Source of the DNA: CAUZWH01 sp965247665
GTDB lineage: Bacteria > Pseudomonadota > Alphaproteobacteria > SHVV01
DNA: 64,000 nt
Reading direction: 5' to 3'
Assembly (NCBI GenBank): GCA_965247665.1
Contig: CBDFHH010000005.1
Location: forward strand, 1,612,001 to 1,676,000
Below are positions 8,949 to 17,497 of the stretch, piece by piece. The notes below the pieces were generated by a model. The model saw only the letters and a program-made list of their open reading frames with translations, searched no databases and was not told where the DNA came from. Every line of letters begins with the position of its first letter. Position 1 is the stretch's first letter. The position numbers and the translations under genes are program-made.

Positions 8949-10028
8949 ATGGCGTGGAACCAGCAGGGCGGTGGCGGGCCGTGGGGTCAGGGACCTCGCC
9001 AAACGGGACCACAGGCGCCCGATCTCGAAAACCTTCTCCGACGCGGTCAGGACCGTTTTCGGGGCGCCATCCCGGGTAAAGGTAACCGCCGAATCTTCAT
9101 TCTGATCGCCCTTGTCATCGTCGGTCTCTGGTTCGCCAGCGGCTTCTACCGGGTAAAATCAGACGAACAGGGCATTGTCCTCCGTTTCGGCGCCGTCGTG
9201 CGGACCAGCCCGCCGGGTCTTCACTATCACTTGCCCGGGCCGATCGAGAGCGTCGAAAGACCGAAAGTGACCCGTATCAACCGCGTCGATGTCGGGTTTC
9301 GCGGCGCGAGCGAACAGGGTCGACGGACGGCATCGATTCGCGATCTACCCGAGGAAAGCCTGATGTTGACGGGCGATGAAAACATCGTCGACATCGACTT
9401 CACCGTGTTTTGGATCATCAAGGACGCCCAGCAATACCTGTTCAACATCGCCCGTCAGGAGACCAATGTAAAAGCGGTGGCGGAAAGCGCGATGCGCGAG
9501 GTGATCGGCAAGACCCCGATTCAACTCGCATTGTCGGAAGGACGCGCGAAGGTCGAACTGGAGACGCGTGACCTCGCACAGAATATCCTCGACGACTATC
9601 AGGCCGGTATCGATATCACCGAGGTCAAGTTGCAGAAGGTCGATCCGCCATTAGCCGTGATCGACGCGTTTCGCGACGTGCAAAGAGCGCGCGCCGACAT
9701 GGAGCGGTTGCGTAACGAGGCGGAGGCCTATGCGAACGACATCATCCCCCGGGCCCGAGGCGAAGCGGAGAAGATGAGGCAAGAAGCTGAAGCGTACCGC
9801 GAGGAGGTCGTGAGGCAGGCCGAAGGCGATGCTGACCGTTTCCTATCGGTTTATCGGGAGTATGCGCGCGCCAAGGAAGTTACGACTCGGCGCATCTACC
9901 TCGAAACAATGGAACGTATTTTCAACGGAGCGCAGAAGGTGATCATCGACCTCCCGAGCGGTAGTAGCGGGGTGGTGCCGTACCTTCCGCTGCCCGAACT
10001 CAAGAAGCGTCAGGAGACGGCCCAATGA
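8949..10028 (+). CDS. hflK: HflK, subunit of the HflKC modulator of FtsH
   Basis: An SPFH/band-7 inner-membrane protein that with HflC forms a large cage around the FtsH protease. The 359 residues comprise a glycine- and glutamine-rich cytoplasmic N-terminus, one membrane segment near residues 50-70 (FILIALVIVGLWFASGFY), a band-7 domain beginning YRVKSDEQGIVLRFG, and a charged coiled coil (about 255-320). Its stop overlaps the hflC start as ATGA, so the two are translationally coupled. Confidence 0.96.
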   Translation: MAWNQQGGGGPWGQGPRQTGPQAPDLENLLRRGQDRFRGAIPGKGNRRIFILIALVIVGLWFASGFYRVKSDEQGIVLRFGAVVRTSPPGLHYHLPGPIESVERPKVTRINRVDVGFRGASEQGRRTASIRDLPEESLMLTGDENIVDIDFTVFWIIKDAQQYLFNIARQETNVKAVAESAMREVIGKTPIQLALSEGRAKVELETRDLAQNILDDYQAGIDITEVKLQKVDPPLAVIDAFRDVQRARADMERLRNEAEAYANDIIPRARGEAEKMRQEAEAYREEVVRQAEGDADRFLSVYREYARAKEVTTRRIYLETMERIFNGAQKVIIDLPSGSSGVVPYLPLPELKKRQETAQ

Positions 10029-10912
10029 ACCGGCGCAGTTTGTGGATAGCGGGTATCGCGATCCTTGTGATCGGTTTCGTCGCGTGGGACACGCTGTTCA
10101 CCGTCCACCAGACCGAACAGGCGCTGGTGCTGCAATTTGGCGACCCGAAGCGGGCGATCAGAGAGCCCGGCCTGCATATCAAACTACCCTTCGTTCAGAA
10201 CGTCGAATATTTGGACAAACGCATCCTGCCCTATGACGGCGAAGCGGAGGAGATCATCGCGCTTGATCAAAAGCGACTGGTGGTGGATTCGTTCGTTCGT
10301 TTCCGGATCGTCGATCCACTCAAGTTCTTTCAGAGCGTCGGTGACGAGAATATTGCGAGGTCGCGTATCGGGTCGATGTTGAATTCGTCGCTGCGCGCGG
10401 TCCTGGGCGAGGTGCCGTTGGCATCCGTGTTGACGGGCGAACGCGCCGATCTGATGAACGATATTGGTGGGCGGGTAAATCGAGAGGCGGCGGCGCTAGG
10501 GGTTACGGTGACCGATGTGCGGATCAAACGCGCCGACCTGCCGGAAGCTAACAGCCAGGCGATCTACTCGCGGATGAAGACCGAACGTGAACGAGAGGCG
10601 CGCGAGTTCCGCGCCCAGGGCGCGGAAGAAGCGCAACGTGTTCGTAGCCGGGCCGATCGTGAAAAACGAGTCCTCCTGGCGGAAGCTCAGAAGACGGCGC
10701 AGATCTTGCGCGGCGAGGGCGACGGCGAGCGTAATCGCATCTTTGCCGACGCGTTTGGGCAGGATCCCGAGTTCTTTGCGTTCTATCGCACGATGCAGGC
10801 CTATTCGGAAGCCTTGACTCGCGAGGACACGACGATGGTGCTGTCACCCGACAGCGATTTTTTCCGGTTCTTTAACGATATCCAGGGGCGCAACACCACC
10901 CCGGCCGAGTGA
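10025..10912 (+). CDS. hflC: HflC, subunit of the HflKC modulator of FtsH
   Basis: Partner of HflK. The 295-residue protein has one N-terminal membrane helix (LWIAGIAILVIGFVAWDTLF), the SPFH domain opening TVHQTEQALVLQFG, and a C-terminal coiled coil rich in Glu, Arg and Ala. DFFRFFNDI near the end matches the HflC tail. It overlaps hflK by four bases and is followed by a DUF2065 gene and a DegP protease, the usual alphaproteobacterial membrane quality-control cluster. Confidence 0.96.
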   Translation: MNRRSLWIAGIAILVIGFVAWDTLFTVHQTEQALVLQFGDPKRAIREPGLHIKLPFVQNVEYLDKRILPYDGEAEEIIALDQKRLVVDSFVRFRIVDPLKFFQSVGDENIARSRIGSMLNSSLRAVLGEVPLASVLTGERADLMNDIGGRVNREAAALGVTVTDVRIKRADLPEANSQAIYSRMKTEREREAREFRAQGAEEAQRVRSRADREKRVLLAEAQKTAQILRGEGDGERNRIFADAFGQDPEFFAFYRTMQAYSEALTREDTTMVLSPDSDFFRFFNDIQGRNTTPAE

Positions 10913-11009
10913 TCGTCGCGCGTGTGATCCCCGTGGGTCGTTGCCCTCGGCGGGTGCTGTTCGGGTGAGGGCGGTCTAAGACTGCGGCCGGCGCCGAGGG
11001 AGTCCGGGA

Positions 11010-11195
11010 ATGACCGACCTCCTTGTTGCCCTGGGTTTGGTCATGGTGATCGAGGGGCTGCTTTATGCCCTCTTCCCCGAGGGCATGAAACGCATGATGC
11101 AACTGTTGCTGACCTTGCCGCGCGAACAGATCCGGACTGCGGGTCTTGTCTTCGCGGTTATCGGTGTCGGCGTGGTGTGGTTGCTGCGAGGTTGA
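11010..11195 (+). CDS. DUF2065 small membrane protein
   Basis: A 61-residue protein with two predicted membrane helices: LVALGLVMVIEGLLYALFP, then AGLVFAVIGVGVVWLL at the C-terminus. The PEGMKRMMQLLLTLP loop between them is characteristic of DUF2065. In many alphaproteobacteria and gammaproteobacteria this family sits beside hflC, as here. The exact role is unknown; the context suggests involvement in HflKC-FtsH or membrane protein quality control. GGGAGTCCGGGA precedes the ATG. Confidence 0.85.
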   Translation: MTDLLVALGLVMVIEGLLYALFPEGMKRMMQLLLTLPREQIRTAGLVFAVIGVGVVWLLRG

Positions 11196-11339
11196 ACCGA
11201 AGCGACATTCTTATCACAAAGCGTCATCACAATGGCGGGAGGCGGCCGGTATGGCTCGGCGGCGCGATGGCCGCAATGTATGATCATCAATCCGCAACCG
11301 AAATCGACCATTGACCTCTCGGCGGGGCGTTGGGAACAG

Positions 11340-12872
11340 ATGAGAGCACAAAACATGATGCGGCAAGCTACCACCCGGCGGTTAACGCTTTCTCATCGTA
11401 AGGGCGGGCCTACGGTCCTCGTTTCCGGGATATCGCTGGCGGTGCTATTGATATGGAGCGCGACCGCAGATGCCGCTTCTCGATCAGCACCGTTCAGCTT
11501 CGCCGACCTGGTTGAGAAGCTCTCACCCGCGGTCGTCAACATATCGACCACGCAAGATGTCAAAGCGAGCAGCCGACGGCCGCAGGACATGCCCGCTCCT
11601 CAGTTTCCGCCGGGATCTCCGTTCGAGGAGTTCTTCAAAGAGTTTTTCGAGCGTCAGGAGCGCGACCGAGACGAGCGCGGGACGATGCGCCGCACCACAT
11701 CGCTCGGCTCCGGCTTCATCGTCGATCCGTCGGGAATCGTGGTTACCAACAACCATGTCATCGCCGAAGCGGACGAAGTGCGCGTAACCCTCAATGACGA
11801 CACGACCTACGAAGCCGAAATTCTCGGCCGTGACCCGAAAACCGACCTGGCCGTTTTGCGAATCGACGCACCGAGGCAGCTGCCAGCCGTGTCGTGGGGT
11901 GATTCGAACCGCGCAAGAGTCGGCGATTGGATCCTCGCGATCGGCAATCCCTACGGCTTGGAAAACACGGTAACGGTCGGTATCATTTCCGCGCGGGGGC
12001 GGGTTATCAATGCCGGTCCCTACGATGATTTTCTGCAGACCGACGCTTCGATCAATCGCGGCAACTCCGGCGGTCCGATGTTCAATGTCGACGGCGAGGT
12101 CATCGGCATCAACACGGCTATTTTCTCCCCGTCCGGTGGCAGCGTGGGCATCGGTTTCGCCATCCCAACCGCGCTTGCCCGGCCGTTAATCGATCAGCTG
12201 GTGGAGTATGGGCGCCCCCGGCGCGGTTGGCTTGGCGTACGCATTCAAACCGTCACCGACGAAATCGCCGAGGGCTTGAGCATGTCTGAAGCGAAAGGCG
12301 CGTTGGTGGCGGGCGTCACGGACAACGGGCCGGCAAAAAACGCGGGCATCGAGCCCGGCGACGTCATCCTTACCTTCGACGGCAAGGCCGTGGTCGAAAT
12401 GCGCAAGCTGCCGCGCCTGGTCGCCGAAACCCGGATCGGCAAGGACGTCGCCGTCGAGGTCTGGCGCAAAGGCAAGCTTGTCAAACTTCAGGTAGTGCTC
12501 GGTGAACTGCCGGAGGATGACCAACGGGTCGCATCGATCTCGCCGACCGCTCCCAAAGCCGCGACGGAATCGTTGCAAGCGCTCGGCTTGACGCTCTCGG
12601 CCCTCAGCGATGAACTGCGAGAGACCTATTCTCTGGGCGAGACCGTCAGCGGCGTGGTGGTTACGGGAGTCGCCGAAGGGAGTCCGGCTGCCGAAAAGGG
12701 CATCCGCGACGGCGACGTCATCGTCGAGGTCAGCCAGGAGGAGGTCCGGTCGCCCGTGGAGGTCGTCGACAAAGTACGCAAGGTGCAGGATTCCAACCGC
12801 AAGTCGGTGCTGTTGCTGGTTCAGAGCGGCGAGGATCTGCGCTTTGTCGCCCTTCGGCTCGACAACAGCTAA
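11340..12872 (+). CDS. degP: DegP/HtrA family periplasmic serine protease
   Basis: A periplasmic protease-chaperone for misfolded envelope proteins. From this start the protein has 510 residues. They comprise a signal-like basic and hydrophobic N-terminus ending near SATADA, a trypsin-like domain and two PDZ domains (about 265-360 and 395-500). The triad is visible as His139 in NNHVIAEAD, Asp169 in KTDLAVLR and Ser243 in NRGNSGGP. The start is uncertain: ATG 11340 or the paired ATGs at 11355 and 11358 all give a credible signal peptide, while the longer frame from 11232 does not. It is the last gene of the hflKC cluster. Confidence 0.93.
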   Translation: MRAQNMMRQATTRRLTLSHRKGGPTVLVSGISLAVLLIWSATADAASRSAPFSFADLVEKLSPAVVNISTTQDVKASSRRPQDMPAPQFPPGSPFEEFFKEFFERQERDRDERGTMRRTTSLGSGFIVDPSGIVVTNNHVIAEADEVRVTLNDDTTYEAEILGRDPKTDLAVLRIDAPRQLPAVSWGDSNRARVGDWILAIGNPYGLENTVTVGIISARGRVINAGPYDDFLQTDASINRGNSGGPMFNVDGEVIGINTAIFSPSGGSVGIGFAIPTALARPLIDQLVEYGRPRRGWLGVRIQTVTDEIAEGLSMSEAKGALVAGVTDNGPAKNAGIEPGDVILTFDGKAVVEMRKLPRLVAETRIGKDVAVEVWRKGKLVKLQVVLGELPEDDQRVASISPTAPKAATESLQALGLTLSALSDELRETYSLGETVSGVVVTGVAEGSPAAEKGIRDGDVIVEVSQEEVRSPVEVVDKVRKVQDSNRKSVLLLVQSGEDLRFVALRLDNS

Positions 12873-12889
12873 TCCGGCGAAAGGTTGGG

Positions 12890-13240
12890 CTACGTAACCA
12901 GGTTGATTTCAAACGGCAGCCGGCCGTCGCGATCTTCGACCTCGATCACCCACAAATCGGGATCGAACTTCACGGTGCGGGCGACGTAGGCGTCGGCGAC
13001 GTCCTCGCCGACCGGCGTTTCACCGGTAGCCGCGATCCAGGCGCGCCGGCCCGCTGCATCATAGGTCTGACTATAGACGACACACCCGTTTTCGAAGCGA
13101 TTGAGCTTTACCAACACACTACCCGCATCAGGATCTCCACTGCGGACAACGAACACGTCGAGGCCTTCGACAATGGCGCGGCGTATGCCGGCCTGAATCC
13201 AAATCTTGGTCTTGAGGCGGGGTTGTGGATGGTCGCTCAT
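12890..13240 (-). CDS. DUF1491 family protein
   Basis: A 116-residue soluble protein found widely in alphaproteobacteria. Features of the family are the opening KIWIQAGIRRA, SGDPDAGSVLVKLNRF in the middle, and the closing acidic stretch DPDLWVIEVEDRDGRLPFE. There is no signal peptide and no catalytic motif I can recognise, so the function is unknown. I chose ATG at 13240 (MSDHPQPRLKTK) over the ATG three codons earlier. It is convergent with degP and divergent from the next gene. Confidence 0.85.
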   Translation of the reverse strand: MSDHPQPRLKTKIWIQAGIRRAIVEGLDVFVVRSGDPDAGSVLVKLNRFENGCVVYSQTYDAAGRRAWIAATGETPVGEDVADAYVARTVKFDPDLWVIEVEDRDGRLPFEINLVT

Positions 13241-13334
13241 TGACGGCAACGGCGGCGCCGGCGCGAGTCACGCGACCGATGCGGTTTGTTGCGGTCGGCG
13301 GGCCGCCCGAATCCGTGAATTAGCCGGATTGCCG

Positions 13335-13706
13335 ATGTTTGGTTTGTTCGCATTGTTCGGCCGATCCCGCGCGATGCAACAGCTCGATTGGGAATTGCGC
13401 GCGGCTGGTATTCACCCCAAGCTGGTGCCGGAAGCCGTCAAAATAGCGGCTCTCAGGCTCATGAAGGACTGCGGCCGGGTTGCCGACCCGGACTATGTCA
13501 GCGTGTCGCAGATGATAGCCTATTGCAGCCTCGGGCACCGGGATTTCGAGAACATGAACGATGCCGCGCTGACGCAGGAAATCGAGGCGCGGATTGCCGG
13601 GGCCCTCGATGGCGACAATCTCGACGCGCGCCTTGTGTTGCTCGCGCTTCATTCCGGCTTGATTGCCGCCGACGTCGTCGAGCAGTTTGGCCTGGAGGCC
13701 GTGTAA
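13335..13706 (+). CDS. Conserved hypothetical protein
   Basis: A 123-residue alpha-helical protein beginning MFGLFALFGRSRAMQQLDWELRAAGIHP. It resembles a small alphaproteobacterial family of unknown function that often lies beside DUF1491 genes. LVPEAVKIAALRLMKD and LDARLVLLALHSGLIAADVVEQFGL look like conserved helices. No enzymatic motif, signal peptide or membrane span is convincing. ATG at 13335 is chosen because the 43 residues upstream in the same frame look like intergenic reading. Confidence 0.65.
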   Translation: MFGLFALFGRSRAMQQLDWELRAAGIHPKLVPEAVKIAALRLMKDCGRVADPDYVSVSQMIAYCSLGHRDFENMNDAALTQEIEARIAGALDGDNLDARLVLLALHSGLIAADVVEQFGLEAV

Positions 13707-13730
13707 ACCGCAGCCGAAACCGCGCGCAGG

Positions 13731-14064
13731 CTAAGCCGCCATGATTGGCGCAAGCGCCCGCCCAACCCGGGCGGAACCGGGAAAGTCGTCCCATTCTTGG
13801 GCGTGCGGATATGGGGTGTCGTGGCCGGTGACCCCGGATGATCGGCGCTTCGAGCACATAGAAACGGCGTTCCGCCACCTGTGCGGCCAGTTTTGTTGAC
13901 GGAATCGACGATGGCATCGGTGTCGAGCGGTAGCAAAGTGCGCAGATCGATGATCTCGGTGTCGACATCGGTTTCCCCTGCGGCGGCTTTGGCAACCTGG
14001 ACAATGGTCACTGGCGAGCCACCGAGATCACCGACTTCGAACGCTGCCGGATGGACGCCCTAGG
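13731..14064 (-). pseudogene. 2-oxoacid dehydrogenase E1 beta subunit, C-terminal remnant
   Basis: The C-terminal domain of a transketolase-like E1 beta subunit (pyruvate, acetoin or branched-chain 2-oxoacid dehydrogenase) survives in pieces. One frame reads VTIVQVAKAAAG and VDTEIIDLRTLLPLDTDAIV. A second holds VAERRFYVLEAPI. A third ends GHDTPYPHAQEWDDFPGSA, then VGRALAPIMAA and a stop at 13733-13731. The 5' two thirds, with the catalytic core, is absent. Several frameshifts and deletions separate the pieces, so this is a true remnant and not a single sequencing error. It marks the left edge of the accessory patch. Confidence 0.75.
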
Positions 14065-14102
14065 CCGTGAACTGGATCAGGAGAACGAGAGTCAAAACGG
14101 AC

Positions 14103-14333
14103 TTAAAACCAAGCCCTCAGACGATGCAAACCAAGCCCGATTGTCCAGCACTTCTCGGATTTGATCCGATCCGCTTGGCGCAGAAGCAGAATTCCGCCAT
14201 TGCTCGTTATGTCGCTGCCGAAGAAGCAGCCGCCACCCATCGCCTGCGGCAGGATGGAAACTCGACGTTCAAACAGGTACGATCCGTCGCTGCCAAATCC
14301 CTCCGTTGGAGACAATCCATCCAATTGAATCAT
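14103..14333 (-). mobile_element. Probable IS1380-type transposase N-terminal remnant
   Basis: The minus strand reads GSDITSNGGILLLRQADR, which resembles the conserved N-terminal stretch of IS1380-family transposases (D-I-T/S-S-D-G-G-x-L-L-L-R-x-A/I-D-R). The flanking residues do not match well and the catalytic DDE part is missing. No inverted repeats could be paired by eye. It lies between the E1 remnant and the AT-rich lipoprotein, as expected for transposon-scarred DNA. Confidence 0.45.
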
Positions 14334-14397
14334 AACGGATAATCAGGGTTGGGCACCGCCTTCTTCTTGGATCTTTCGGGCTAGATCGAACAGAGAT

Positions 14398-15021
14398 ATG
14401 GATTCTAACAAAGTTAAGATATTTAGATTAATTACCATCCTAATATTGGTTGTATTCGTTGCGGCGTGCTCCAGCTCTCCCCGCGATGACTACAACAGGC
14501 TCATAACTTCCAATCCAAGCATAAAAAATTCGGTCCAAGAGGCTGTCATTCGGTCCAAAGCCAAACGGCTAAACCTTGGAAAATCGGAAATAGCCGAAAT
14601 TACAATTGACGGGCACGTCATCAAAATCGGTGACGCACTAGCAAACTATGAAGTCTTTTCGACGCCAACTTTGAGCCCTGGAAACTATCATATAAGGGTG
14701 CGTTCAGGGTGCTTTGAATGTTTAGGATTCAGAAAGAAAGCGCTACTTCCGTATATTGTTGTGATCGATAGCGAAAACCAGATATTTGAAACGGGAAATA
14801 AAACAAATAAGGTCCAGTTTGGTTATACTGTCGAGGGTACCATCCGCGTAGATCAAGCGCAGAAAATTAGTATTCTTGTAGCGGCAGATAACAGGAAGGT
14901 TTCGCATTCTTCACTGACTCAATTCGACGCCTATGTGAATGGAACATTCGTTCCTTTAGTCCTCCCGTTACAAATAAGTCCTGAAGGGTGGTTCGTAATA
15001 TTGCTAGAGCCTTCCTCTTAG
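14398..15021 (+). CDS. Predicted lipoprotein, AT-rich, function unknown
   Basis: A 207-residue protein with a lipoprotein signal peptide: the charged MDSNKVKIFR, a hydrophobic stretch, and the lipobox VAAC at about residue 24. The rest looks beta-rich, with IAEITIDGHVIKIGDA, LSPGNYHIRVRSGCFECLG and a later Gly/Thr-rich segment, like a small envelope protein with a PEGA-like fold. I recognise no family. Base composition and codon choice (many AAA, ATA and TTA codons) differ sharply from the GC-rich surroundings, indicating recent transfer. The next complete gene, the SMI1-like immunity gene, shares this composition. Confidence 0.65.
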   Translation: MDSNKVKIFRLITILILVVFVAACSSSPRDDYNRLITSNPSIKNSVQEAVIRSKAKRLNLGKSEIAEITIDGHVIKIGDALANYEVFSTPTLSPGNYHIRVRSGCFECLGFRKKALLPYIVVIDSENQIFETGNKTNKVQFGYTVEGTIRVDQAQKISILVAADNRKVSHSSLTQFDAYVNGTFVPLVLPLQISPEGWFVILLEPSS

Positions 15022-15133
15022 GTGTCGAACCGATAAGGGATAGCTAAACGAAACGGACCGTCAACGTCCGCCGGGTTGGACGGTGAGGAGCAGTGGCCGG
15101 CGATGGAGAGCAGACCGAGGTTTCCGCTGCTCC

Positions 15134-15310
15134 ATGGGTAAGTCTCCGGTCGACGATGACTGGCTGCGCGTGTTTCCGGAGCACCGGAATTTCATGGACA
15201 TAATACTCGAACATCACCACGTGGAGCAGGGGCGGTATGCGATCCCGCTGCCTCAAACGTTGCACCGGGGCGCCGGCAAAATTAAGATCTGGCATCCACC
15301 GGGGACATGA
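15134..15310 (+). pseudogene. C-terminal fragment of a polymorphic toxin (HNH-like nuclease tail)
   Basis: The 58-residue reading contains HRNFMDIILEHHHVEQGRY, then IPLPQTLHRGAGKIKIWHPP. The H-H-H-V pattern followed by LPxTLHRG is the style of HNH/AHH-type nuclease tips at the ends of polymorphic toxins. No secretion or repeat domain precedes it. Its TGA overlaps the ATG of the SMI1-like gene as ATGA, the arrangement expected of a toxin and immunity pair. It is either the broken end of a larger toxin or a displaced cassette. GTG at 15083 in the same frame is an alternative start. Confidence 0.5.
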
Positions 15311-15906
15311 TCATGCTAAGATCAATGGACGATGTGATATCGTATTATGAGGAACTCACCAACAGATCAGAGGGATTCTCGGGTCCGATATTGAAGCTAA
15401 GGAAAGAAAAAAAGTCGCTGTCGAACGACCTTTCCGATTTCGGCCTACCTCGAGACTATCTTGACTTCGTGGAAACATATAGGGTGGAAGGAGTGATGAT
15501 TGGATACTTTTATTTTACTTCGAGGAAAGATGAAGATGTCCATACGTATTTGTCTGAAAACAATGGCGAGAACAAAAACCCCATAGCACCTGATGACATG
15601 GTAAACGTAGCCTCTAATGAGGCCGATATCATGCTGGTCAAAAAGGGCCGCCATAATCATTCAGACTCTTCTGTTTACTGTTTAAGCCATATAGATCTCT
15701 ATTCGGCAGTCCCGGAGAAAATATCACACAATATCGAGCAACTCGTATTGATCATGTCGAACTTCCACAAATTCTCTTTGGAGAGGGGCGACGACTTCTC
15801 AGACCCCCACGGTGCCCTGAAAAAGTTTACCGAAATACTACGAAGCGTGCGCCCCAGACTGGATGATCAAATGATTGCTGCTTGTGCTCGAACGTGTAAC
15901 TTTTAG
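15307..15906 (+). CDS. SMI1/KNR4-like immunity protein
   Basis: A 199-residue acidic protein starting MIMLRSMDDVISYYEEL. LSNDLSDFGLPRDYLDFVETY matches the SMI1/KNR4 superfamily core, in which a Leu-Pro-x-Asp-Tyr/Phe motif opens the fold. In bacteria such proteins commonly neutralise nuclease toxins. It overlaps the preceding toxin fragment by four bases. A second ATG six bases downstream (15313) is equally possible as the start. AT-rich composition, unlike the genome, suggests horizontal transfer. The toxin is truncated while the immunity gene is intact, as in orphan immunity genes. Confidence 0.7.
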   Translation: MIMLRSMDDVISYYEELTNRSEGFSGPILKLRKEKKSLSNDLSDFGLPRDYLDFVETYRVEGVMIGYFYFTSRKDEDVHTYLSENNGENKNPIAPDDMVNVASNEADIMLVKKGRHNHSDSSVYCLSHIDLYSAVPEKISHNIEQLVLIMSNFHKFSLERGDDFSDPHGALKKFTEILRSVRPRLDDQMIAACARTCNF

Positions 15907-15909
15907 CCG

Positions 15910-16425
15910 GCGCGGTGAAAATCGGGAGCCGGCGCGTGTCCGTCATTGGTTGAATCGTTAGGGCTTCCCTTTTTACCCTATGCCGAAGCGATCCCGGTTC
16001 TCGTCGAGCGCTTGCGGCGGCCTTACCGCCCCCGCACTCGCGAAGGGATCGCAAGGGCGCTGATGCTTCACGACACGCGGCCCTAGTGGACCGAGCTTGT
16101 CGACATCTTCGGTAAAGAACCGGTTAGGACGTACGATCAGGGGACGACCGGAGAGGGCTACAAATTGCCGTTCGGCAACCCCAAATGGGCACTCGGCAAC
16201 TTGCTGGCCTACCTGGCGACGAAGAAGGACATCGACGAGTTGATCGAGTTGGCGGGCGATCCCCGTCACGGCGACGGGCGCAACATGCTCATGCGCAAAC
16301 TGCAAGCGTCCGGACAGCCGCGGGCGAAGCAAGCGTTGCAGGGCCTTGTCGATGATGCGGAGGTCGGCGACCTGGCGGAGGAGCTTCTCGCCAAGTTCCA
16401 GGTCTCGACCGCCGAGCGGTCGTGA
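15910..16425 (+). pseudogene. HEAT-repeat protein, truncated and interrupted
   Basis: The frame reads SLVESLGLPFLPYAEAIPVL, then VERLRRPY and GIARALM, and after a TAG at 16084-16086 continues WTELVDIFGKEP, KLPFGNPKWALGNLLAYLA and DPRHGDGRNMLM to the stop at 16425. This is the pattern of bacterial adaptin/HEAT-like proteins with paired helices. Such proteins occur in toxin-immunity cassettes, so it may be a second immunity gene. The N-terminus is missing, and the amber codon plus lack of a start argue for decay. Base composition is closer to the chromosome than to the two preceding genes. Confidence 0.6.
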
Positions 16426-16875
16426 TGGTTAACCTTCTCCGTTTCAGAGAAGGCTCAGGTTGCGAGTTGAATAGCATGGCCCTCCGGCGCCGTTGGGCGC
16501 GCCGGCGCCTCAATATCGTGTTTCCCAATCAGGGCGATCGCGGCACCCATATCGACATCGGCGCCGCCGCCGCTGAGCCCGGCGTCGAACAACCGGGACG
16601 ACGCGGTGCGATTTCCGGAATTCCCGGTTCCGACGGGGCGCAGCAACTCTACGCCACGCGGAAACCGGCATGGCGTGGGCCCCGCTCGTGGCGTCGTGGG
16701 GGCGTTCGAACCCGACACCGGGCACCTCGGCGAGGTCGCCCGCCTGACCAAGGTGGCGGCGCAGATCGTCGACCGCGTCGCTACGACGAACAGTCCGTTT
16801 TGCGGCGCCCCAGCGCGAACTCCCGGCGCCGTTTGCGACGCCGGGGTTGCGTATCGATCGATACCCGATCGGGTA
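16426..16875. other. Region with no supported gene
   Basis: About 450 bases between the HEAT remnant and the peroxiredoxin. Several arginine-rich readings cross it on both strands but none matches a family, has a credible start, or continues into a known domain. It may be decayed coding DNA. Confidence 0.4.
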
Positions 16876-17328
16876 TCAGGCGACGTTTTTCAGATCGGCG
16901 AGAACCTGATCCGGATGCTCGACCGGCTTGACCGTGTCATAGGACTTGGCCACCGTGCCATCCGGCGCGATGAGCACCGATTTGCGGGGAGCCGTGGGCG
17001 CATCGGCGTCGGCGACGCCGAACGCAATCGAAGTCTCCTTGGTCGTGTCGCAGAGAAGATCGAAGGGAAACGCGTACTTCTCGCGAAACTTCCTGTTGGC
17101 GGCCGGAGCATCGAAACTGATCCCCAGCACGGTCGTATTGGCTTTTTCGTACTCCTGGATTCGATCACGGAATCCAATGCCCTCTTTGGTTCACCCCGGG
17201 GTGCTGGCCTTTGGGTACCACCAAAGAAGCACGTAGCGGCCGGCGAAATCGTCCGACTTCACCGTCACCTCATCCTGGTTGCTCAAGGCGAAACTTGGCG
17301 CTCTGGCGCCGGCCTCGATCAGGGCCAT
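16876..17328 (-). CDS. Selenocysteine-containing peroxiredoxin (BCP/PrxQ-like), UGA-encoded
   Basis: Reduces hydroperoxides. Read through an in-frame TGA at 17193-17191, the 150-residue protein starts MALIEAGARAPSFAL and runs LLWWYPKASTPG-U-TKEGIG, LGISFDAPAANRKFREKY and FPFDLLCDTTKE, ending PVEHPDQVLADLKNVA. The TGA is residue 46, exactly the peroxidatic cysteine of the TPGCT motif. The rest is intact. The resolving cysteine five residues on is Gly, so it resembles a one-Cys/Sec enzyme; one other Cys occurs in LLCD. A hairpin with GU in its loop follows. AGGAG lies upstream of ATG 17328. Conventional gene callers would truncate or miss it. Confidence 0.85.
17156..17176 (-). promoter_or_regulatory. 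Putative bacterial SECIS hairpin
   Basis: On the minus strand TGGATTC (17176-17170) and GAATCCA (17162-17156) form a perfect seven-base stem around the loop CGTGATC, with a flanking U-G pair possible. The loop carries a GU starting 22 bases after the UGA. That is inside the 16-37 base window required for SelB recognition of bacterial SECIS elements. It lies wholly within the coding region, as bacterial SECIS do. Confidence 0.7.
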
Positions 17329-17497
17329 TGCAACTCCTCGCGTAATCCTGACGACGAAGGCGTAATGTTAGCAGGTTGATCGTCCCCCGCCAGTATCTCG
17401 TTGCCCGTGCGCGCGCTTTGCGGCCGATATTTATTGTTCGGCGACCACAATTGGTCGAGCCGTATTCCGGTATGTGAAGCCACGGCGCGTTCCGGCT

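Noticed and set aside
16606..17379. A 257-codon plus-strand frame across the peroxiredoxin region
   Set aside because: The minus strand gives the complete peroxiredoxin motif series. The plus-strand reading has none.
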